A stretch of DNA of 64,000 bases from Actinopolymorpha singaporensis (GCF_900104745.1 NZ_LT629732.1:5629981-5693980); one strand, 5' to 3'; positions 49,940 to 62,464 are shown, counted from the stretch's first letter. Made by a program: numbers and translations. Notes: generated by a model not told the origin, from the letters alone.

Positions 49940-51109
49940 TCAGGCGTCGTAGTCGACCACCAGGCGGTCGCTTGTCGGACGGGCCTGGCAGGTGAGGACG
50001 TAGCCGCGGGCGACCTCCTCCGGCTCGAGCGCGAAGCAGCGGTCCATCCGTACGCCGCCCTCGAGCACGCGTGCCCGGCAGGTGCCGCACACCCCGCCCC
50101 GGCACGCGAACGGCGCGTCCCCGCGTACGCCCAGAACGCCTTCCAGCACCGGCGGTCCCGGCACCGGCAGCCGGAACGACGACCGCCGGCCGTCCATCAC
50201 CACCTCGACCTCGCAGCCGGCCGGTGCGGCCTCCGTCGTCGGTGGCGCGGCGACCGGCGCGGCCTCGACCGGAGGGCCGACGTGGAACAGCTCGGTGTGC
50301 ACCCGGGTGCGGGGCACCCCGCGTTCGCGCAACAACCCGCGGATCTCCTCGACCATGGCCAGCGGCCCGCACAGGTACCACTGCTCCACCGACTCCACCG
50401 GCAGCAGCGTGTCCAGGAAGCCGCCCAGCTTCGCCGCGTCCAACCGGCCGCCCAGCAGGGCGATCTCGGGCAGCTCGCGGGACAGCACGTGCACCAGGTG
50501 GAACCGGTCGGGACAGCGGTCCTTGAGGTCGGCGAGCTCCTCCACGAACATCACCGAGGCGCTGGTCCGGTTGCCGTACAGCAGCGTCACCCGGCTGGCC
50601 GGCTCGACGGCAAGCACGCTGGCCACCATGGACAGGATCGGGGTGATGCCGCTGCCGGCGGCCACGAACGCCAGGTGCCGGGCCGCCGCCGGGTCCGGCA
50701 CGACCGTGAACCTGCCGGTCGGCGTCATCACGCCCACCTCGTCACCCGGCGCCAGGTCGGTCAGCGCGTACGACGAGAAGCCGCCGCCGGCCACCCGCTT
50801 CACCCCGATCCGCAACCGCGCCGGCGGCCGCGGGCTCCACGGGGAGCAGATCGAGTAGCTGCGGCGCAGGTCGTCCCCCGCGCGCGGCGTCGAGACGTTC
50901 AGGTGCTGGCCGGGCACGAACCGGTAGTCCTCGGCGAGTTCGGGCGGCACCTCGAACGTCACCGCCACCGCGTCGTCGGTCAGCGGGTCCACCCGGGCGA
51001 CCCGCAGCTGGTGGACGACCGCGTGCCGCCGGACGCCGGTGCGCGGGGTCCGCGGCTCGGCCTGGCCGGCGGCCGGGTCAGTGGGCGGATCCGCGGGCGG
51101 GGCGCTCAC
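49940..51109 (-). CDS. paaE: Phenylacetyl-CoA epoxidase reductase subunit
   Basis: The 389-residue protein has a ferredoxin-NADP reductase module (RRSYSICSPW for FAD, GSGITPILSMV for NADPH) followed by a Pro/Ala linker and a C-terminal plant-type 2Fe-2S ferredoxin (CRGGVCGTC and a later LTCQA cysteine). It passes electrons from NADPH to the PaaA di-iron centre. The GTG at 51109 overlaps the paaD stop (GTGA). Last gene of paaABCDE. Confidence 0.95.
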   Translation of the reverse strand: MSAPPADPPTDPAAGQAEPRTPRTGVRRHAVVHQLRVARVDPLTDDAVAVTFEVPPELAEDYRFVPGQHLNVSTPRAGDDLRRSYSICSPWSPRPPARLRIGVKRVAGGGFSSYALTDLAPGDEVGVMTPTGRFTVVPDPAAARHLAFVAAGSGITPILSMVASVLAVEPASRVTLLYGNRTSASVMFVEELADLKDRCPDRFHLVHVLSRELPEIALLGGRLDAAKLGGFLDTLLPVESVEQWYLCGPLAMVEEIRGLLRERGVPRTRVHTELFHVGPPVEAAPVAAPPTTEAAPAGCEVEVVMDGRRSSFRLPVPGPPVLEGVLGVRGDAPFACRGGVCGTCRARVLEGGVRMDRCFALEPEEVARGYVLTCQARPTSDRLVVDYDA

Positions 51110-51615
51110 AGTGCCTTCACGTGTTCGAACGGTTCCCGGCAGGTCGCGCACGTACGCAACGCCGTGCACGCCGTGGGCCCGAACCGGCTGAGCTCACGGG
51201 TGGCCGTGGAGCCGCATTGCGGACACCGCACCGTGAGCGGAAGGTCGACCGGTCCGGAACCAGCCGCGCCGCCGTGACCCGCCGGGGAGGGCGGCGCGAT
51301 GCCGGCCGCGGCCAGCTTGTCGCGGCCGGCATCGGTGATCCAGTCGGTGGTCCAGGCCGGTGCCAGCACCCGGCGTACGCGAACCCCGGTGGCGCCGGCC
51401 GCGCGCAAGGCGGCCTCGACGTCGGCCTCGATCGCTTCCAGCGCAGGACATCCGGCGTAGGTCGGGGTGACGTCGACCTCGACTGTTCCGTCCGGCTCGA
51501 CCCGCACCGCGCGCAGGATGCCGAGCTCGGCGATGGTCACCACCGGCAGCTCGGGGTCGGTGACCGCGGCCACCGCAGCGCGGGCGGCCTCCGGAGCCAG
51601 CGTTCGCACCGGCAT
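51106..51615 (-). CDS. paaD: Phenylacetyl-CoA epoxidase assembly protein
   Basis: The 169-residue protein has an N-terminal MIP18/DUF59 domain (VTDPELPVVTIAELGILRAV, then TPTYAGCPALEAIEADVEAAL). Its C-terminal cysteine pairs (CPQCGS and CATC) form a zinc or Fe-S ribbon. PaaD is needed for maturation of the epoxidase metal or cluster centres. ATG 51615 shares a base with the paaC stop (TGATG); two GTG codons immediately upstream are alternatives and have almost identical consequences. Confidence 0.92.
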   Translation of the reverse strand: MPVRTLAPEAARAAVAAVTDPELPVVTIAELGILRAVRVEPDGTVEVDVTPTYAGCPALEAIEADVEAALRAAGATGVRVRRVLAPAWTTDWITDAGRDKLAAAGIAPPSPAGHGGAAGSGPVDLPLTVRCPQCGSTATRELSRFGPTACTALRTCATCREPFEHVKAL

Positions 51616-52421
51616 CACCACCTCGCCCCCGGATGCGAACGCACCAGGTGCTGCAGCTCCGCCAGCAGGTAGCCCATCGCCTCGGTGTGCACGCCGGAAC
51701 GCCCGCCGGTGGCCGGTGCGGCCGCGGGCTCCGGCACGGTGAGGGTCGCACGCCTCAGCACGTCGTGTACGTACGTCTCCCACTCCGCACGCAGTCCCGG
51801 CCGGTCGACCGCGACGCCCTCCGTCACCAGCGCGCGTTCGAGGGCGTCGGTCTCGAACAGCTCGTCGACGTGCGGCCACACGCTGTCAACTCCGGCCTGC
51901 ATGCGGCGGTGGCTCTCCGGTGTGCCGTCGCCGAGCCGCAGCACCCACTGGGTGGCGTGGTCGCGGTGGTAGGCGACCTCCTTGACCGCCTTGGCCGCGA
52001 TCGCCGCCAGCGTGGGGTCGGCGGACGCCGACAGCCCGCGGTACAACGGCAGTTGGTACGCCGAGAACACCAGCAGCCGGGCCATCGCCTCACCGAAGTC
52101 GGCGTCCACGCGCTCCACCAGCGTGACGTTGCAGAATCCGCGCTCGTCCCGGCAGTAGGCCAGGTCGTCCTCGTCGCGGCCGAGACCTTCCCGCTCACCC
52201 GCGTAGGTCAGCAGCATCCGCGCCTGGCCCAGCAGGTCCAGTCCGAGGTTGGCCAGCGCCACGTCCTCCTCCAACTGCGGCGCGTTGGTGATCCAGCCAC
52301 CCAGTCGCTGGGCCATGATCAGCGCGTCGTCGCCCAGCCGGGTGGCGTACACGGCGACCGGTGGACCCACCACCGCGCCGGCGAGACCCGGAGCGCCGGG
52401 CACCTTTCCCCGTACCGTCAC
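51615..52421 (-). CDS. paaC: Phenylacetyl-CoA epoxidase structural subunit
   Basis: The 268-residue ferritin-like four-helix protein (residues 25-230; LGDDALIMAQRLGGWI, EEDVALANLGLDLLGQARMLL, KAVKEVAYHRDHATQWVLRLGDG) is the non-catalytic partner of PaaA in the epoxidase complex. It stabilises the complex without binding the di-iron centre. The GTG at 52421 overlaps the paaB stop (GTGA), and the longer open frame upstream is a shadow of paaB and paaA. Confidence 0.95.
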   Translation of the reverse strand: MTVRGKVPGAPGLAGAVVGPPVAVYATRLGDDALIMAQRLGGWITNAPQLEEDVALANLGLDLLGQARMLLTYAGEREGLGRDEDDLAYCRDERGFCNVTLVERVDADFGEAMARLLVFSAYQLPLYRGLSASADPTLAAIAAKAVKEVAYHRDHATQWVLRLGDGTPESHRRMQAGVDSVWPHVDELFETDALERALVTEGVAVDRPGLRAEWETYVHDVLRRATLTVPEPAAAPATGGRSGVHTEAMGYLLAELQHLVRSHPGARW

Positions 52422-52753
52422 AGGTGCGGCGCCCCTTCCGGTACCTCGTAGAACGTCGGATGGCGGTAGGCCTTGTCCGCCGCCGGGTCGAAGAACGCGT
52501 CCTTCTCGTCCGGGCTGCTCGCACTGATCGCGGCCGCCGGGACGACCCAGATCGACACGCCTTCCTGCCGGCGGGTGTACAGGTCCCGGGCGTTGCGCAG
52601 GGCCATCACCGCATCGGGCGCGTGCAGGCTGCCGGCATGTACGTGGGACAGTCCGCGCCGTGCCCGGACGAACACCTCCCACAGCGGCCAGTCCGCGCGG
52701 CCGCCGCGCCGGCCGGTGTCGCGGTCCTGGACGCCGCGATCGGGTTCGCTCAT
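52418..52753 (-). CDS. paaB: Phenylacetyl-CoA epoxidase small subunit
   Basis: The 111-residue protein has the PaaB core ([51 protein letters not shown]). It bridges PaaA-PaaC heterodimers in the multicomponent monooxygenase. Both ends are in ATGA/GTGA overlaps with paaA and paaC, indicating tightly coupled synthesis. Confidence 0.95.
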   Translation of the reverse strand: MSEPDRGVQDRDTGRRGGRADWPLWEVFVRARRGLSHVHAGSLHAPDAVMALRNARDLYTRRQEGVSIWVVPAAAISASSPDEKDAFFDPAADKAYRHPTFYEVPEGAPHL

Positions 52754-53793
52754 GCCGCTGGCCCGCCGTTCGTCTGGTTCGTCCCGTTCGTACGACAGGC
52801 CATGTGCCCGGACCCGCCGGTCGCGTGCCTGGCGGCGTACGCCGTGGCCGCCTCGCGTACCCACGCACCGTCCTCGTGCGCCCGGCGGCGATGCGCCATC
52901 CGCTGGGCGTTGCACGGCCCGGCGCCGTTGATGACCCGGAGGAGTTCGGCGTAGTCGGGCTGGGTGAAGTCGTGGTGGCCGCGCTCGGCGTTCCAGCGCA
53001 GGTCGGGGTCGGGGATCCGCACGCCCAGCACCTCCGCCTGCGGCACCGTCATGTCGACGAACCGCTGCCGCAACTCGTCGTTGGAGAACCGCTTGATCCC
53101 CCAGGCCGCCGACTGCGTGCCGTGGGTGGACTCGGCGTCGGGCGGGCCGAACATCGCCAGGCTCGGGTACCACCAGCGGTCCACCGCGTCCTGCGCCATC
53201 GCCCGCTGCCGCTCGGTCCCCCTGGTCAGTGCCAGCAGCAGGTCGAACCCCTGCCTTTGGTGGAACGACTCCTCCTTGCAGATCCGCACCATCGCCCGCG
53301 CGTAGGGGCCGTAGGAGCAGCGGCACAGCGGCACCTGGTTGGTGATCGCCGCGCCGTCCACGAGCCAGCCGATGGCGCCGACGTCGGCCCAGGTGAGGGT
53401 GGGGTAGTTGAAGATCGAGGAGTACTTCTGCCGGCCGGTGTGCAACTGGTCGAGCAGGTCGGCCCGGTCGACGCCGAGCGTCTCGGCGGCGGCGTAGAGG
53501 TACAACCCGTGGCCGGCCTCGTCCTGCACCTTGGCCATCAGGATCGCCTTGCGGCGCAGGCTCGGCGCGCGGGAGATCCAGTTGGCCTCCGGCTGCATGC
53601 CGATGATCTCCGAGTGCGCGTGCTGGGCGATCTGCCGGACGAGGGTCCGGCGGTAGCCGTCGGGCATCTCGTCGCGCGGCTCGACGCGCTCGTCGGCGGC
53701 GAGCAGTGCCTCGAGCGCGGACGCGCCGTCCGGCCGCCCCGCCACGTCGGCAACGGCGTCGGTGTCCGCACTGGTCCGGCCCCTGGCGACCAT
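52750..53793 (-). CDS. paaA: Phenylacetyl-CoA epoxidase catalytic subunit
   Basis: The 347-residue di-iron protein has [18 protein letters not shown] and [14 protein letters not shown], the paired ExxH motifs of the ferritin-like monooxygenase site. With O2 it epoxidises phenylacetyl-CoA, the first dedicated step of aerobic phenylacetate breakdown. An extra C-terminal tail of about 20 residues is Asn/Thr/Gly-rich. ATG 53793 lies 7 nt after a TACGCT element on the minus strand, so the mRNA may be leaderless. No paaK, paaG, paaZ or paaR is visible in the window. Confidence 0.95.
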   Translation of the reverse strand: MVARGRTSADTDAVADVAGRPDGASALEALLAADERVEPRDEMPDGYRRTLVRQIAQHAHSEIIGMQPEANWISRAPSLRRKAILMAKVQDEAGHGLYLYAAAETLGVDRADLLDQLHTGRQKYSSIFNYPTLTWADVGAIGWLVDGAAITNQVPLCRCSYGPYARAMVRICKEESFHQRQGFDLLLALTRGTERQRAMAQDAVDRWWYPSLAMFGPPDAESTHGTQSAAWGIKRFSNDELRQRFVDMTVPQAEVLGVRIPDPDLRWNAERGHHDFTQPDYAELLRVINGAGPCNAQRMAHRRRAHEDGAWVREAATAYAARHATGGSGHMACRTNGTNQTNGGPAA

Positions 53794-53991
53794 GCGCCCC
53801 AGCGTACCGCCGGATGTGACGGGTTCCCACAGATTCGGCGGGAAGGTGTCATATCCGCAGTGATCAGCCGGGCCGTCGGTTCGCCGGCCGCCGGGACGGA
53901 ATGTCTGCACCGGCGTGCGGATTATGGTGGTGTCGAGGCGTCCGGCGGCCGGGCCGGGCCCCGGTGCCGAGGGCGCGGAGGGGGTGGGAAG

Positions 53992-54564
53992 GTGACCGAG
54001 CCGCCCGCGCACCGGGTCCCGCCGCCCGTGGAGCTGCTGCCCGCGTTCGTCAACACCTACGACGTCGACCTCGCCGAACCCGAGCAGCTGCCCGACCCGG
54101 CCGCGCTGACCGCCTGGTTGCGTTCCCAGGGCCTGATCGCCGACGGCACCCCGCCTGCTGCCGACGACGACGTCGCACTGGCCCACGAGCTCCGTGCGGG
54201 CCTGCGGCAGGCGATGCGCCAGCACCACGACGGCGACCTGACCACCGTCGTACCCGAGCTGGAGCGGGCGGCCGCCCGCCTTCCGCTGCGGGTGATCTTC
54301 ACCGGCACGGCTCCCTCGCTCGCCCCGGCCGGTACGGGCGTCACCGCAGCCCTGGCCGCGCTGGTGGCCGCGGTCGCCACCGCCGAGGCCGAGGGCAGCT
54401 GGCAGCGGCTGAAGCTGTGCGCCGCCGAGGACTGCGAATGGGCGTTCCTGGACTCCTCCAAGAACCGCTCCCGCCACTGGTGCTCGATGGGTTCCTGCGG
54501 CAACCGCCAGAAGACCCGGGCCTACCGCGCCCGGCTGAAGGCGGCTGACAGGATGGACGGATGA
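53992..54564 (+). CDS. CGNR zinc-finger (ABATE-domain) protein
   Basis: The 190-residue protein has the ABATE N-terminal domain ([14 protein letters not shown] onwards). The C-terminal zinc finger reads [19 protein letters not shown] then [19 protein letters not shown], with four cysteines and the defining CGNR. Members are believed to be stress-related transcription regulators. GTG 53992 has a purine-rich site just upstream. It is divergent from paaA and coupled by ATGA to a GNAT acetyltransferase. Confidence 0.92.
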   Translation: MTEPPAHRVPPPVELLPAFVNTYDVDLAEPEQLPDPAALTAWLRSQGLIADGTPPAADDDVALAHELRAGLRQAMRQHHDGDLTTVVPELERAAARLPLRVIFTGTAPSLAPAGTGVTAALAALVAAVATAEAEGSWQRLKLCAAEDCEWAFLDSSKNRSRHWCSMGSCGNRQKTRAYRARLKAADRMDG

Positions 54565-55115
54565 GCCAGCCCACCGCCGACACCAGCGTCCGTATCGCCT
54601 GGGCCGCCGACGCCCCCGAGGTCGCCCGGGTCCAGGTGGCGGCCTGGCGGCAGGCGTACGCCGGGCTCCTCCCGCCCGAGGTCCTCGACCAGCTCGACGA
54701 GGAGGCCTTCGCCGAGCAGTGGCGGCGGTCCCTGGCGCAGCCGCCGGACGCCCGCCACCGGCTCCTGGTCGCGCTCGACCACCAGACCGTGGTCGGGTTC
54801 GCCGCCACCGGCCCCGCCGACGACCCCGACGCCGACCCGGTCGCCGACGGGACGATTGCCGCGTTCCACGTCGACCCCTCCCAGACCCGGCACGGGCACG
54901 GATCGCGGCTGCTGCAGGCCTGCGTCGACACCCTGGTCGCCGACAACTTCCGCCGGGCCGTCATCTGGCTGCTGGCCACCGACGACGTGCTCCGCGCGTT
55001 CCTCACCGAGGCCGGGTGGGGGCCCGACGGCGCGCACCGCGAGCTCGACCTGTACGGCGACGGGAGTGTCCGCGCCAAGCAGGTACGCCTGCACACCGCG
55101 CTCGTCGACGACTGA
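54561..55115 (+). CDS. GNAT-family N-acetyltransferase
   Basis: The 184-residue protein has an N-terminal [20 protein letters not shown] strand-helix and the acetyl-CoA-binding [22 protein letters not shown] segment (R/QxxGxG/A form) near residue 110. ATWL-like VIWLLATDD then precedes the last helix. It transfers an acetyl group to an unknown amine. Start overlaps the CGNR gene (ATGA); the AzlC-type gene begins 2 nt after its stop, so four genes form one operon. Confidence 0.88.
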   Translation: MSQPTADTSVRIAWAADAPEVARVQVAAWRQAYAGLLPPEVLDQLDEEAFAEQWRRSLAQPPDARHRLLVALDHQTVVGFAATGPADDPDADPVADGTIAAFHVDPSQTRHGHGSRLLQACVDTLVADNFRRAVIWLLATDDVLRAFLTEAGWGPDGAHRELDLYGDGSVRAKQVRLHTALVDD

Positions 55116-55117
55116 CC

Positions 55118-55969
55118 ATGTCCGTGTCCCGATCCGCTCCGGCGGTACCGGAGACCCGCCGCGCCGTGGTCCGCGACGCGGTCGCCATCGGTGTCGCCAC
55201 CGGCGCGTACGGCATCTCATTCGGCGCCCTCGGCGTGGCCGGGGGCCTGTCGGTCGCGCAGACCTGCGTCCTGTCCCTGCTGGCGTTCACCGGCGCGTCT
55301 CAGTTCGCGTTCGTCGGAATCGTCGGAGCGGGTGGAGCGGGCCTGTCGGCCGTGGCGGCGGCGTTGCTGCTCGGCACCCGGAACACCTTCTACGGCCTGC
55401 GGCTGACCGACCTGCTCCGGCTGTGCGGTCTGCGCCGTCTGGTAGGCGCACACTTCGTCATCGACGAGACCACCGCGATGGCGGTCGGGCGGCGCTCGCC
55501 GGAACTCGGCCGCGCCGGCTTCTGGTACACCGCGCTGATCCTCTTCACCCTGTGGAACGCCGGGACGCTGCTCGGCGCGGTGGCAGGCGCCTCGCTCGGA
55601 GACCCTCGCACCTACGGGCTGGACGCCGCCGCTCCGGCCGCGTTCGTCGCCCTGCTGTGGCCGCAGCTGACCACGGCACGGACGCGGGCGGTCGCGGCGG
55701 GCGGCGCCCTGGTCGCGGTGGCGCTGGTGCCGCTGGTGCCGGCGGGCGTTCCCGTCCTCGCCGCCGGTGCGGTGGCGGTCGCCTTCGGACTGCGGTCCGC
55801 TGCTGCCTCGCCGGCGGGCGCCGAGCCCCCGCCCGACTCACCACCTGGCTCGCCGTACGACTCACCGCCCGGCACGCCGCCCGGCACGCCGCCCGACCCG
55901 CCGTACGAACCCGCACCCGAGGCCTCGGCCGGCACCTCCTCCCGGCCCGGCCGAGGGGACAGCCGATGA
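55118..55969 (+). CDS. azlC: AzlC-family branched-chain amino acid exporter, large subunit
   Basis: The 283-residue membrane protein has the AzlC pattern: GAYGISFGALGVAGGLS, LAFTGASQFAFVGI and a FVIDETTAMA motif, with about seven membrane segments. With AzlD it exports leucine, valine, isoleucine or analogues. A Pro/Ser/Gly-rich C-terminal tail of about 45 residues (four SPPGTPP-like units) is unusual for the family. It is coupled to azlD by ATGA. Confidence 0.92.
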   Translation: MSVSRSAPAVPETRRAVVRDAVAIGVATGAYGISFGALGVAGGLSVAQTCVLSLLAFTGASQFAFVGIVGAGGAGLSAVAAALLLGTRNTFYGLRLTDLLRLCGLRRLVGAHFVIDETTAMAVGRRSPELGRAGFWYTALILFTLWNAGTLLGAVAGASLGDPRTYGLDAAAPAAFVALLWPQLTTARTRAVAAGGALVAVALVPLVPAGVPVLAAGAVAVAFGLRSAAASPAGAEPPPDSPPGSPYDSPPGTPPGTPPDPPYEPAPEASAGTSSRPGRGDSR

Positions 55970-56271
55970 CGCTGTGGACCGCCGTGCTGGCCACCGCCCT
56001 CGGCTGTTACCTGCTCAAGCTGGCCGGGGTGTCGGTGCCCCGGCAGGTGCTCGACCGGCCGGCCGTACGACGGTCCGCGGCCCTGCTTCCGGTCGCCCTG
56101 CTCGCCGCGCTCGTCGGGGTGCAGACCCTGAGCTCGGGCACCCGCCTAGTGGTGGACGCCCGGCTGGCCGGGGTCGCGGTCGCGGTGGTCGCGTTGCTGT
56201 TGCGAGCTCCGTTCATCGTGGTGGTGACCCTCGCGGCAGTCACGGCCGCCCTCGTGCGGCTGGTGTTCTGA
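55966..56271 (+). CDS. azlD: AzlD-family branched-chain amino acid exporter, small subunit
   Basis: The 101-residue protein has about four short membrane segments (WTAVLATALGCYLLKLAGV; ALLPVALLAALVGVQTL; AGVAVAVVALLLR; PFIVVVTLAAVTAALVRL), the standard AzlD layout. It forms the two-component exporter with AzlC. ATG overlaps the azlC stop. It is the last gene of the CGNR-GNAT-azlCD run. Confidence 0.9.
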   Translation: MTLWTAVLATALGCYLLKLAGVSVPRQVLDRPAVRRSAALLPVALLAALVGVQTLSSGTRLVVDARLAGVAVAVVALLLRAPFIVVVTLAAVTAALVRLVF

Positions 56272-56309
56272 CCGCTCGCCGGCCACCGCCTGACCAGGCG
56301 CGGACAACC

Positions 56310-56326
56310 GTCTCGGAAACCGAGAC
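56310..56326. promoter_or_regulatory. Perfect inverted repeat between azlD and the dioxygenase gene
   Basis: GTCTCGG-AAA-CCGAGAC has 7-bp perfect arms and a 3-nt spacer. It lies 39 nt after azlD and 85 nt before the dioxygenase start. It may be an operator for the dioxygenase gene or a T-less terminator hairpin for the azl operon. Confidence 0.45.
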
Positions 56327-56410
56327 CCGCGTACGAACCGGCGACGCGTCCGGCGCGCACGGACCTAGCGTCGCAGTAGACGAACGAATCACCGCGACGG
56401 ACGGACTCTC

Positions 56411-57304
56411 ATGGCTTCGGGCTACCAGGTACTCACCGACGAACAGGCACAGGCGTTCCTCGAACAGGGCTTCGTGGTCATCCACGACTGCTTCACCCGC
56501 GAGGCGGCCGCGGAGTACACCGACCAGGTGTGGACCCGGCTCGGATACGACCCGGACGACCAGTCGACCTGGAAACAGTCCTCGATCCACATGCCCACGC
56601 ACCGCCGGATCGACGTACGGGAGTTCGCGCCGAAGGCCTGGCAGGCCGCCTGCGACCTGCTGGGTGGCGAGGACAGGGTGGCCAAGCCGTACTCCTGGGG
56701 CGACGGCTTCATCGTCAACCTGTGGGAGGGCGCGGACCGTCCCTGGCAGCCCACCTCGGCTGCGGCTCCCGGCTGGCACAAGGACGGCGACTTCTTCCGC
56801 CACTTCCTCGACTCGCCCGAGCAGGGCCTGCTGACGCTGGTGCTGTGGTCCGACGTACGCCACCAGGGCGGCGCGACGTTCGTGGCCGCGGACTCCGTGG
56901 GACCGGTGGCGCGCTACCTCGCCGAACGGCCGGGTGGTGTGCTGCCCACCGAGTTCGACACCCCGAGCCTGGTCGGGCAGTGCCAGAACTTCGTGGAGGC
57001 AACCGGCCGGGTCGGCGACGTCTTCCTGCTCCACCCGTACGTCCTGCACGCGAAGGCGCAGAACCTGCTGCGCCTGCCCCGGCTCATCACCAACCCGCCG
57101 GTGCACCTGGCCGAGCCGATGCGCTTCGACCGCGAGGACCCGGCCGACTTCTCGCTGGTGGAGCGGGCGGTGCTGCGCGGGCTGGGTGTGGACCGGTACG
57201 ACTTCACCCCCACCGCGCCGCGGGAGGCCGTCGTCCCCGAGCGCGTGCGCCGGCAGGAGCGGATGAAGGCCGAGGAGGAACGCCGGCTCAGCGCGCGCCG
57301 GTGA
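56411..57304 (+). CDS. Phytanoyl-CoA dioxygenase (PhyH)-family oxygenase
   Basis: The 297-residue protein has the Fe(II)/2-oxoglutarate dioxygenase facial triad of the PhyH family: GWHKDGDFF with HxD near residue 123, and HPYVLHA with the distal His near residue 210. It is followed by a lysine/glutamate-rich C-terminal tail. Bacterial members hydroxylate natural products, amino acids or fatty-acyl derivatives; the substrate is not predictable. It is monocistronic, convergent with dapB 27 nt away. Confidence 0.88.
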   Translation: MASGYQVLTDEQAQAFLEQGFVVIHDCFTREAAAEYTDQVWTRLGYDPDDQSTWKQSSIHMPTHRRIDVREFAPKAWQAACDLLGGEDRVAKPYSWGDGFIVNLWEGADRPWQPTSAAAPGWHKDGDFFRHFLDSPEQGLLTLVLWSDVRHQGGATFVAADSVGPVARYLAERPGGVLPTEFDTPSLVGQCQNFVEATGRVGDVFLLHPYVLHAKAQNLLRLPRLITNPPVHLAEPMRFDREDPADFSLVERAVLRGLGVDRYDFTPTAPREAVVPERVRRQERMKAEEERRLSARR

Positions 57305-57330
57305 AGCCGTAGGGGCGACGCGGGGAGTGT

Positions 57331-59565
<2,235 letters not shown>

Positions 59566-59569
<4 letters not shown>

Positions 59570-61773
59570 TTCTCGGGCGACTTCTCGGAGTCCTCGACCA
59601 CCGGCACCAAGGACAGCTTGCCCCGGTCGTCGATCTCCCCGATCTCCACCTGCAGCTTGTCGCCGACCTTCACGACGTCCTCGACGTTCTCGACCCGCTT
59701 GCCGCCGGACAGCGCCCGCAGCTTGGAGATGTGCAGCAGGCCGTCCTTGCCGGGAACCAGCGAGACGAACGCACCGAAGTTGGTGGTCTTCACCACCGTG
59801 CCGAGGTAGCGCTCGCCGACCTCGGGCATCGTCGGCGTGGCGATCCCGGCGATGACCGCGCGGGCGGCCTCCGCGGAGGGACCGTCGGCGGCACCGATGA
59901 AGATCGTGCCGTCGTCCTCGATTGCGATGTCGGCGCCGGTGTCGTCCTGGATCTGGTTGATGACCTTGCCCTTGGGCCCGATCACCTCGCCGATCTTGTC
60001 GACCGGGATCTTCATGGTGATGATCCGCGGCGCGTACGGCGACATGTCGCCGGGCGCACCGATGGTCTTCTCCATCAGGGTGAGGATCGTGAACCGCGCC
60101 TCCCGCGCCTGCTGCAGGGCGGACGCGAGCACCGACGCGGGGATACCGGTCAGCTTGGTGTCCAACTGCAGGGCGGTGACGAACTCACGGGTGCCGGCGA
60201 CCTTGAAGTCCATGTCGCCGAACGCGTCCTCCGCGCCGAGGATGTCGGTCAGCGTGACGTACTCCGTCTTGCCGTCCACCTCGTCGCTGATCAGGCCCAT
60301 CGCGATGCCGGCCACCTGCGCGCGCAGCGGGACACCGGCGCTGAGCAGCGCCAGCGACGACGCACACACCGAGCCCATCGAGGTGGAACCGTTGGAGCCG
60401 ACCGCCTCCGACACCTGGCGGATGGCGTACGGGAAGTCCTCGCGGCTGGGCAGCACCGGGTGGATCGCCCGCTCGGCGAGCGCACCGTGCCCGATCTCGC
60501 GCCGCTTCGGGGAGCCGACGCGGCCGGTCTCGCCGGTGGAGTACGGCGGCATGTTGTAGTTGTGCATGTAGCGCTTGGTCGTGTCCTCGGCGAGGGTCAG
60601 ACCGATGCGACGCTCCAGCGACAGCATGTTCAGCGTGGTGATGCCGAGGATCTGCGTCTCGCCGCGCTCGAACAACGCCGAGCCGTGGACGCGCGGGACG
60701 ACCCCGATCTCCGCGGCCAGCGGCCGGATGTCGGTGAGGCCGCGGCCGTCGATGCGGACCTTGTCGCGGAGCACCCGCTCGCGCACCAGGGTCTTGGTCA
60801 GCGAACGGAACGCCGCGCTGATCTCCTTCTCCCGGCCCTCGAAGTCGGCGCCGATCCGCTCCAGCGCGAGTTCCTTCACCTCGTCCAGGCGGGACTCGCG
60901 GGTGGCCTTGTCGCCGATGGTGAGAGCCTCGGCCAGCTCACCGCGCACAGCACCGGCCAGCGCCTCGAGGACGTCCTCCTCGTAGTCGCGGAAGACCGGG
61001 AACTCGGTGGTCGGCTTGGCTGCCTTGGCGGCGAGGTCGTTCTGCGCCTGGCAGAGGGTGCGGATGAAGCCCTTGGCGGCCTCCAGCCCCTCGGCGACGA
61101 TCTCCTCGGTCGGCGCCTGTACGCCGCCGCGGACGAGCTCCCAGGTGTGGTCGGTGGACTCGGCCTCGACCATCATGATCGCCACGTCGCCGTCGTCGAG
61201 CGCGCGGCCGGCGACCACCATGTCGAACACGGCGTTCTCCAGCTCGTCACGACGCGGGAACGCCACCCACTGGCCGTCGATCAGCGCGACCCGCACACCA
61301 CCGATCGGCCCGGTGAAGGGCAGGCCGGCGATCTGGGTCGACGAGGCCGCGGCGTTGATCGCGAGCACGTCGTACAGCACGTCGGGGTTGAGCGACAGGA
61401 CGGTGACGACGACCTGGACCTCGTTGCGCAGGCCCTTGACAAACGACGGGCGCAGCGGGCGGTCGATCAGCCGGCAGGTGAGGATCGCGTCCTCGCTGGG
61501 CCGGCCCTCGCGGCGGAACACCGAGCCGGGGATCTTGCCGGCGGCGTACGCCCGCTCCTCGACGTCGACGGTCAGCGGGAAGAAGTCGAACTGTTCCTTC
61601 GGGTGCTTGCCGGCCGTCGTGGTCGACAGCACCATGGTGTCCTCGTCGAGATAGGCGACGACGGAACCATTCGCCTGGCGGGCCAGGCGTCCGGTCTCGA
61701 ACCGGACCGTGCGGGTGCCGAAGCGGCCGTTGTCGATGACGGCTTCGGCGGTGTGAATTCCGGGACCCTCCAC
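59566..61773 (-). CDS. pnp: Polyribonucleotide nucleotidyltransferase
   Basis: The 735-residue protein has two RNase PH domains (first active-site region [14 protein letters not shown]; second with [19 protein letters not shown]), a KH domain ([21 protein letters not shown]) and an S1 domain ([12 protein letters not shown]). It is the phosphorolytic 3'-5' exonuclease and polymerase of the RNA degradosome. In actinobacteria it also has ppGpp-related GTP binding. GTG 61773 has a GGAGGGA site. It lies 237 nt after rpsO. Confidence 0.97.
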
Positions 61774-61965
61774 TGGGCTCCCTCCTCATGGGATCAGGGA
61801 GCGATCTGCCGCGGGGTGCGTGGGGGCAGGATGTGCCGGTCTTCGATCGAGGCTCTCGGGTACGTCTTGGGTGATCTCGCCCGGGGGACTCCCGGAAGCC
61901 ACTACCGAGGACCGGCGGACCTGGCTACCGCCTCACGCGGGGACCGCTCCGGTCCTTGTTGTGTA

Positions 61966-61999
61966 CCGGGAGCGGCGCCACGAAGGCGGCCGCTCCCGG
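61966..61999 (-). terminator. Hairpin downstream of rpsO
   Basis: CCGGGAGCGGC (61966-61976) and GCCGCTCCCGG (61989-61999) form a perfect 11-bp stem 12 nt after the rpsO stop on the minus strand. There is no U-tract, so it may be a partial terminator or an RNase processing site between rpsO and pnp. Confidence 0.6.
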
Positions 62000-62010
62000 A
62001 GATTGCCCAG

Positions 62011-62280
62011 CTATCGGCGCAGGCCGAGCCGCTCGATCAGGGAGCGGTAGCGCTGGATGTCTTCCTTCATGACGTAGTTGAGCAGCCGGCGGCGCTGACC
62101 CACCAGGAGCAGCAGACCGCGACGGCTGTGGTGGTCGTGCTTGTGGGCCTTCTGGTGCTCGGTCAGGTGAGTGATCCGATGCGTGAGCAGCGCCACCTGG
62201 ACCTCGGGCGAACCGGTGTCGCCCTCCTTGGTCGCGTACTCGGAGATGATCTTCTTCTTGGTCGCAGCGTCGAGCGACAC
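62011..62280 (-). CDS. rpsO: 30S ribosomal protein S15
   Basis: The 89-residue protein is full length with the S15 signature ([35 protein letters not shown], read in parts) and the C-terminal [27 protein letters not shown]. It binds the 16S rRNA central domain early in 30S assembly. The GTG at 62280 has an AAAGGAG site. The rpsO-pnp order is near universal. Confidence 0.98.
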   Translation of the reverse strand: MSLDAATKKKIISEYATKEGDTGSPEVQVALLTHRITHLTEHQKAHKHDHHSRRGLLLLVGQRRRLLNYVMKEDIQRYRSLIERLGLRR

Positions 62281-62414
62281 GAGGCTCCTTTCGGGATCCG
62301 TTGCGCGGCGCGCCAGGGCGGGTTCACCTGGGCACTCTTTGTCCGCGGCCGGCGTACGGCAGTGGTCAGGTTACCAGCCCGCGGGTCGGCGGACGGTCAG
62401 CCGGGGCCGCCGGC

Positions 62415-62464
62415 GCCCTGGTCCGGCACCTGGCCGGTCGCCCTGGTCCGGCACCTGGCCGGCG
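62415..62464. repeat. 25-bp direct repeat, two copies
   Basis: GCCCTGGTCCGGCACCTGGCCGG begins at 62415 and again at 62440, so the unit is 25 bp. It lies in the 241-bp gap between ribF and rpsO, which otherwise shows only the rpsO upstream region. Confidence 0.8.

Noticed and set aside
53794-54477. Long N-terminal extension of paaA
   Set aside because: It overlaps the divergent CGNR gene on the other strand, whose features are clear; PaaA family length fits the start at 53793.
61941-61960. Plus-strand terminator GGACCG-CTC-CGGTCC followed by TTGTTGTG
   Set aside because: No plus-strand gene precedes it and the T-tract is interrupted; more likely part of the rpsO-pnp spacer structure.
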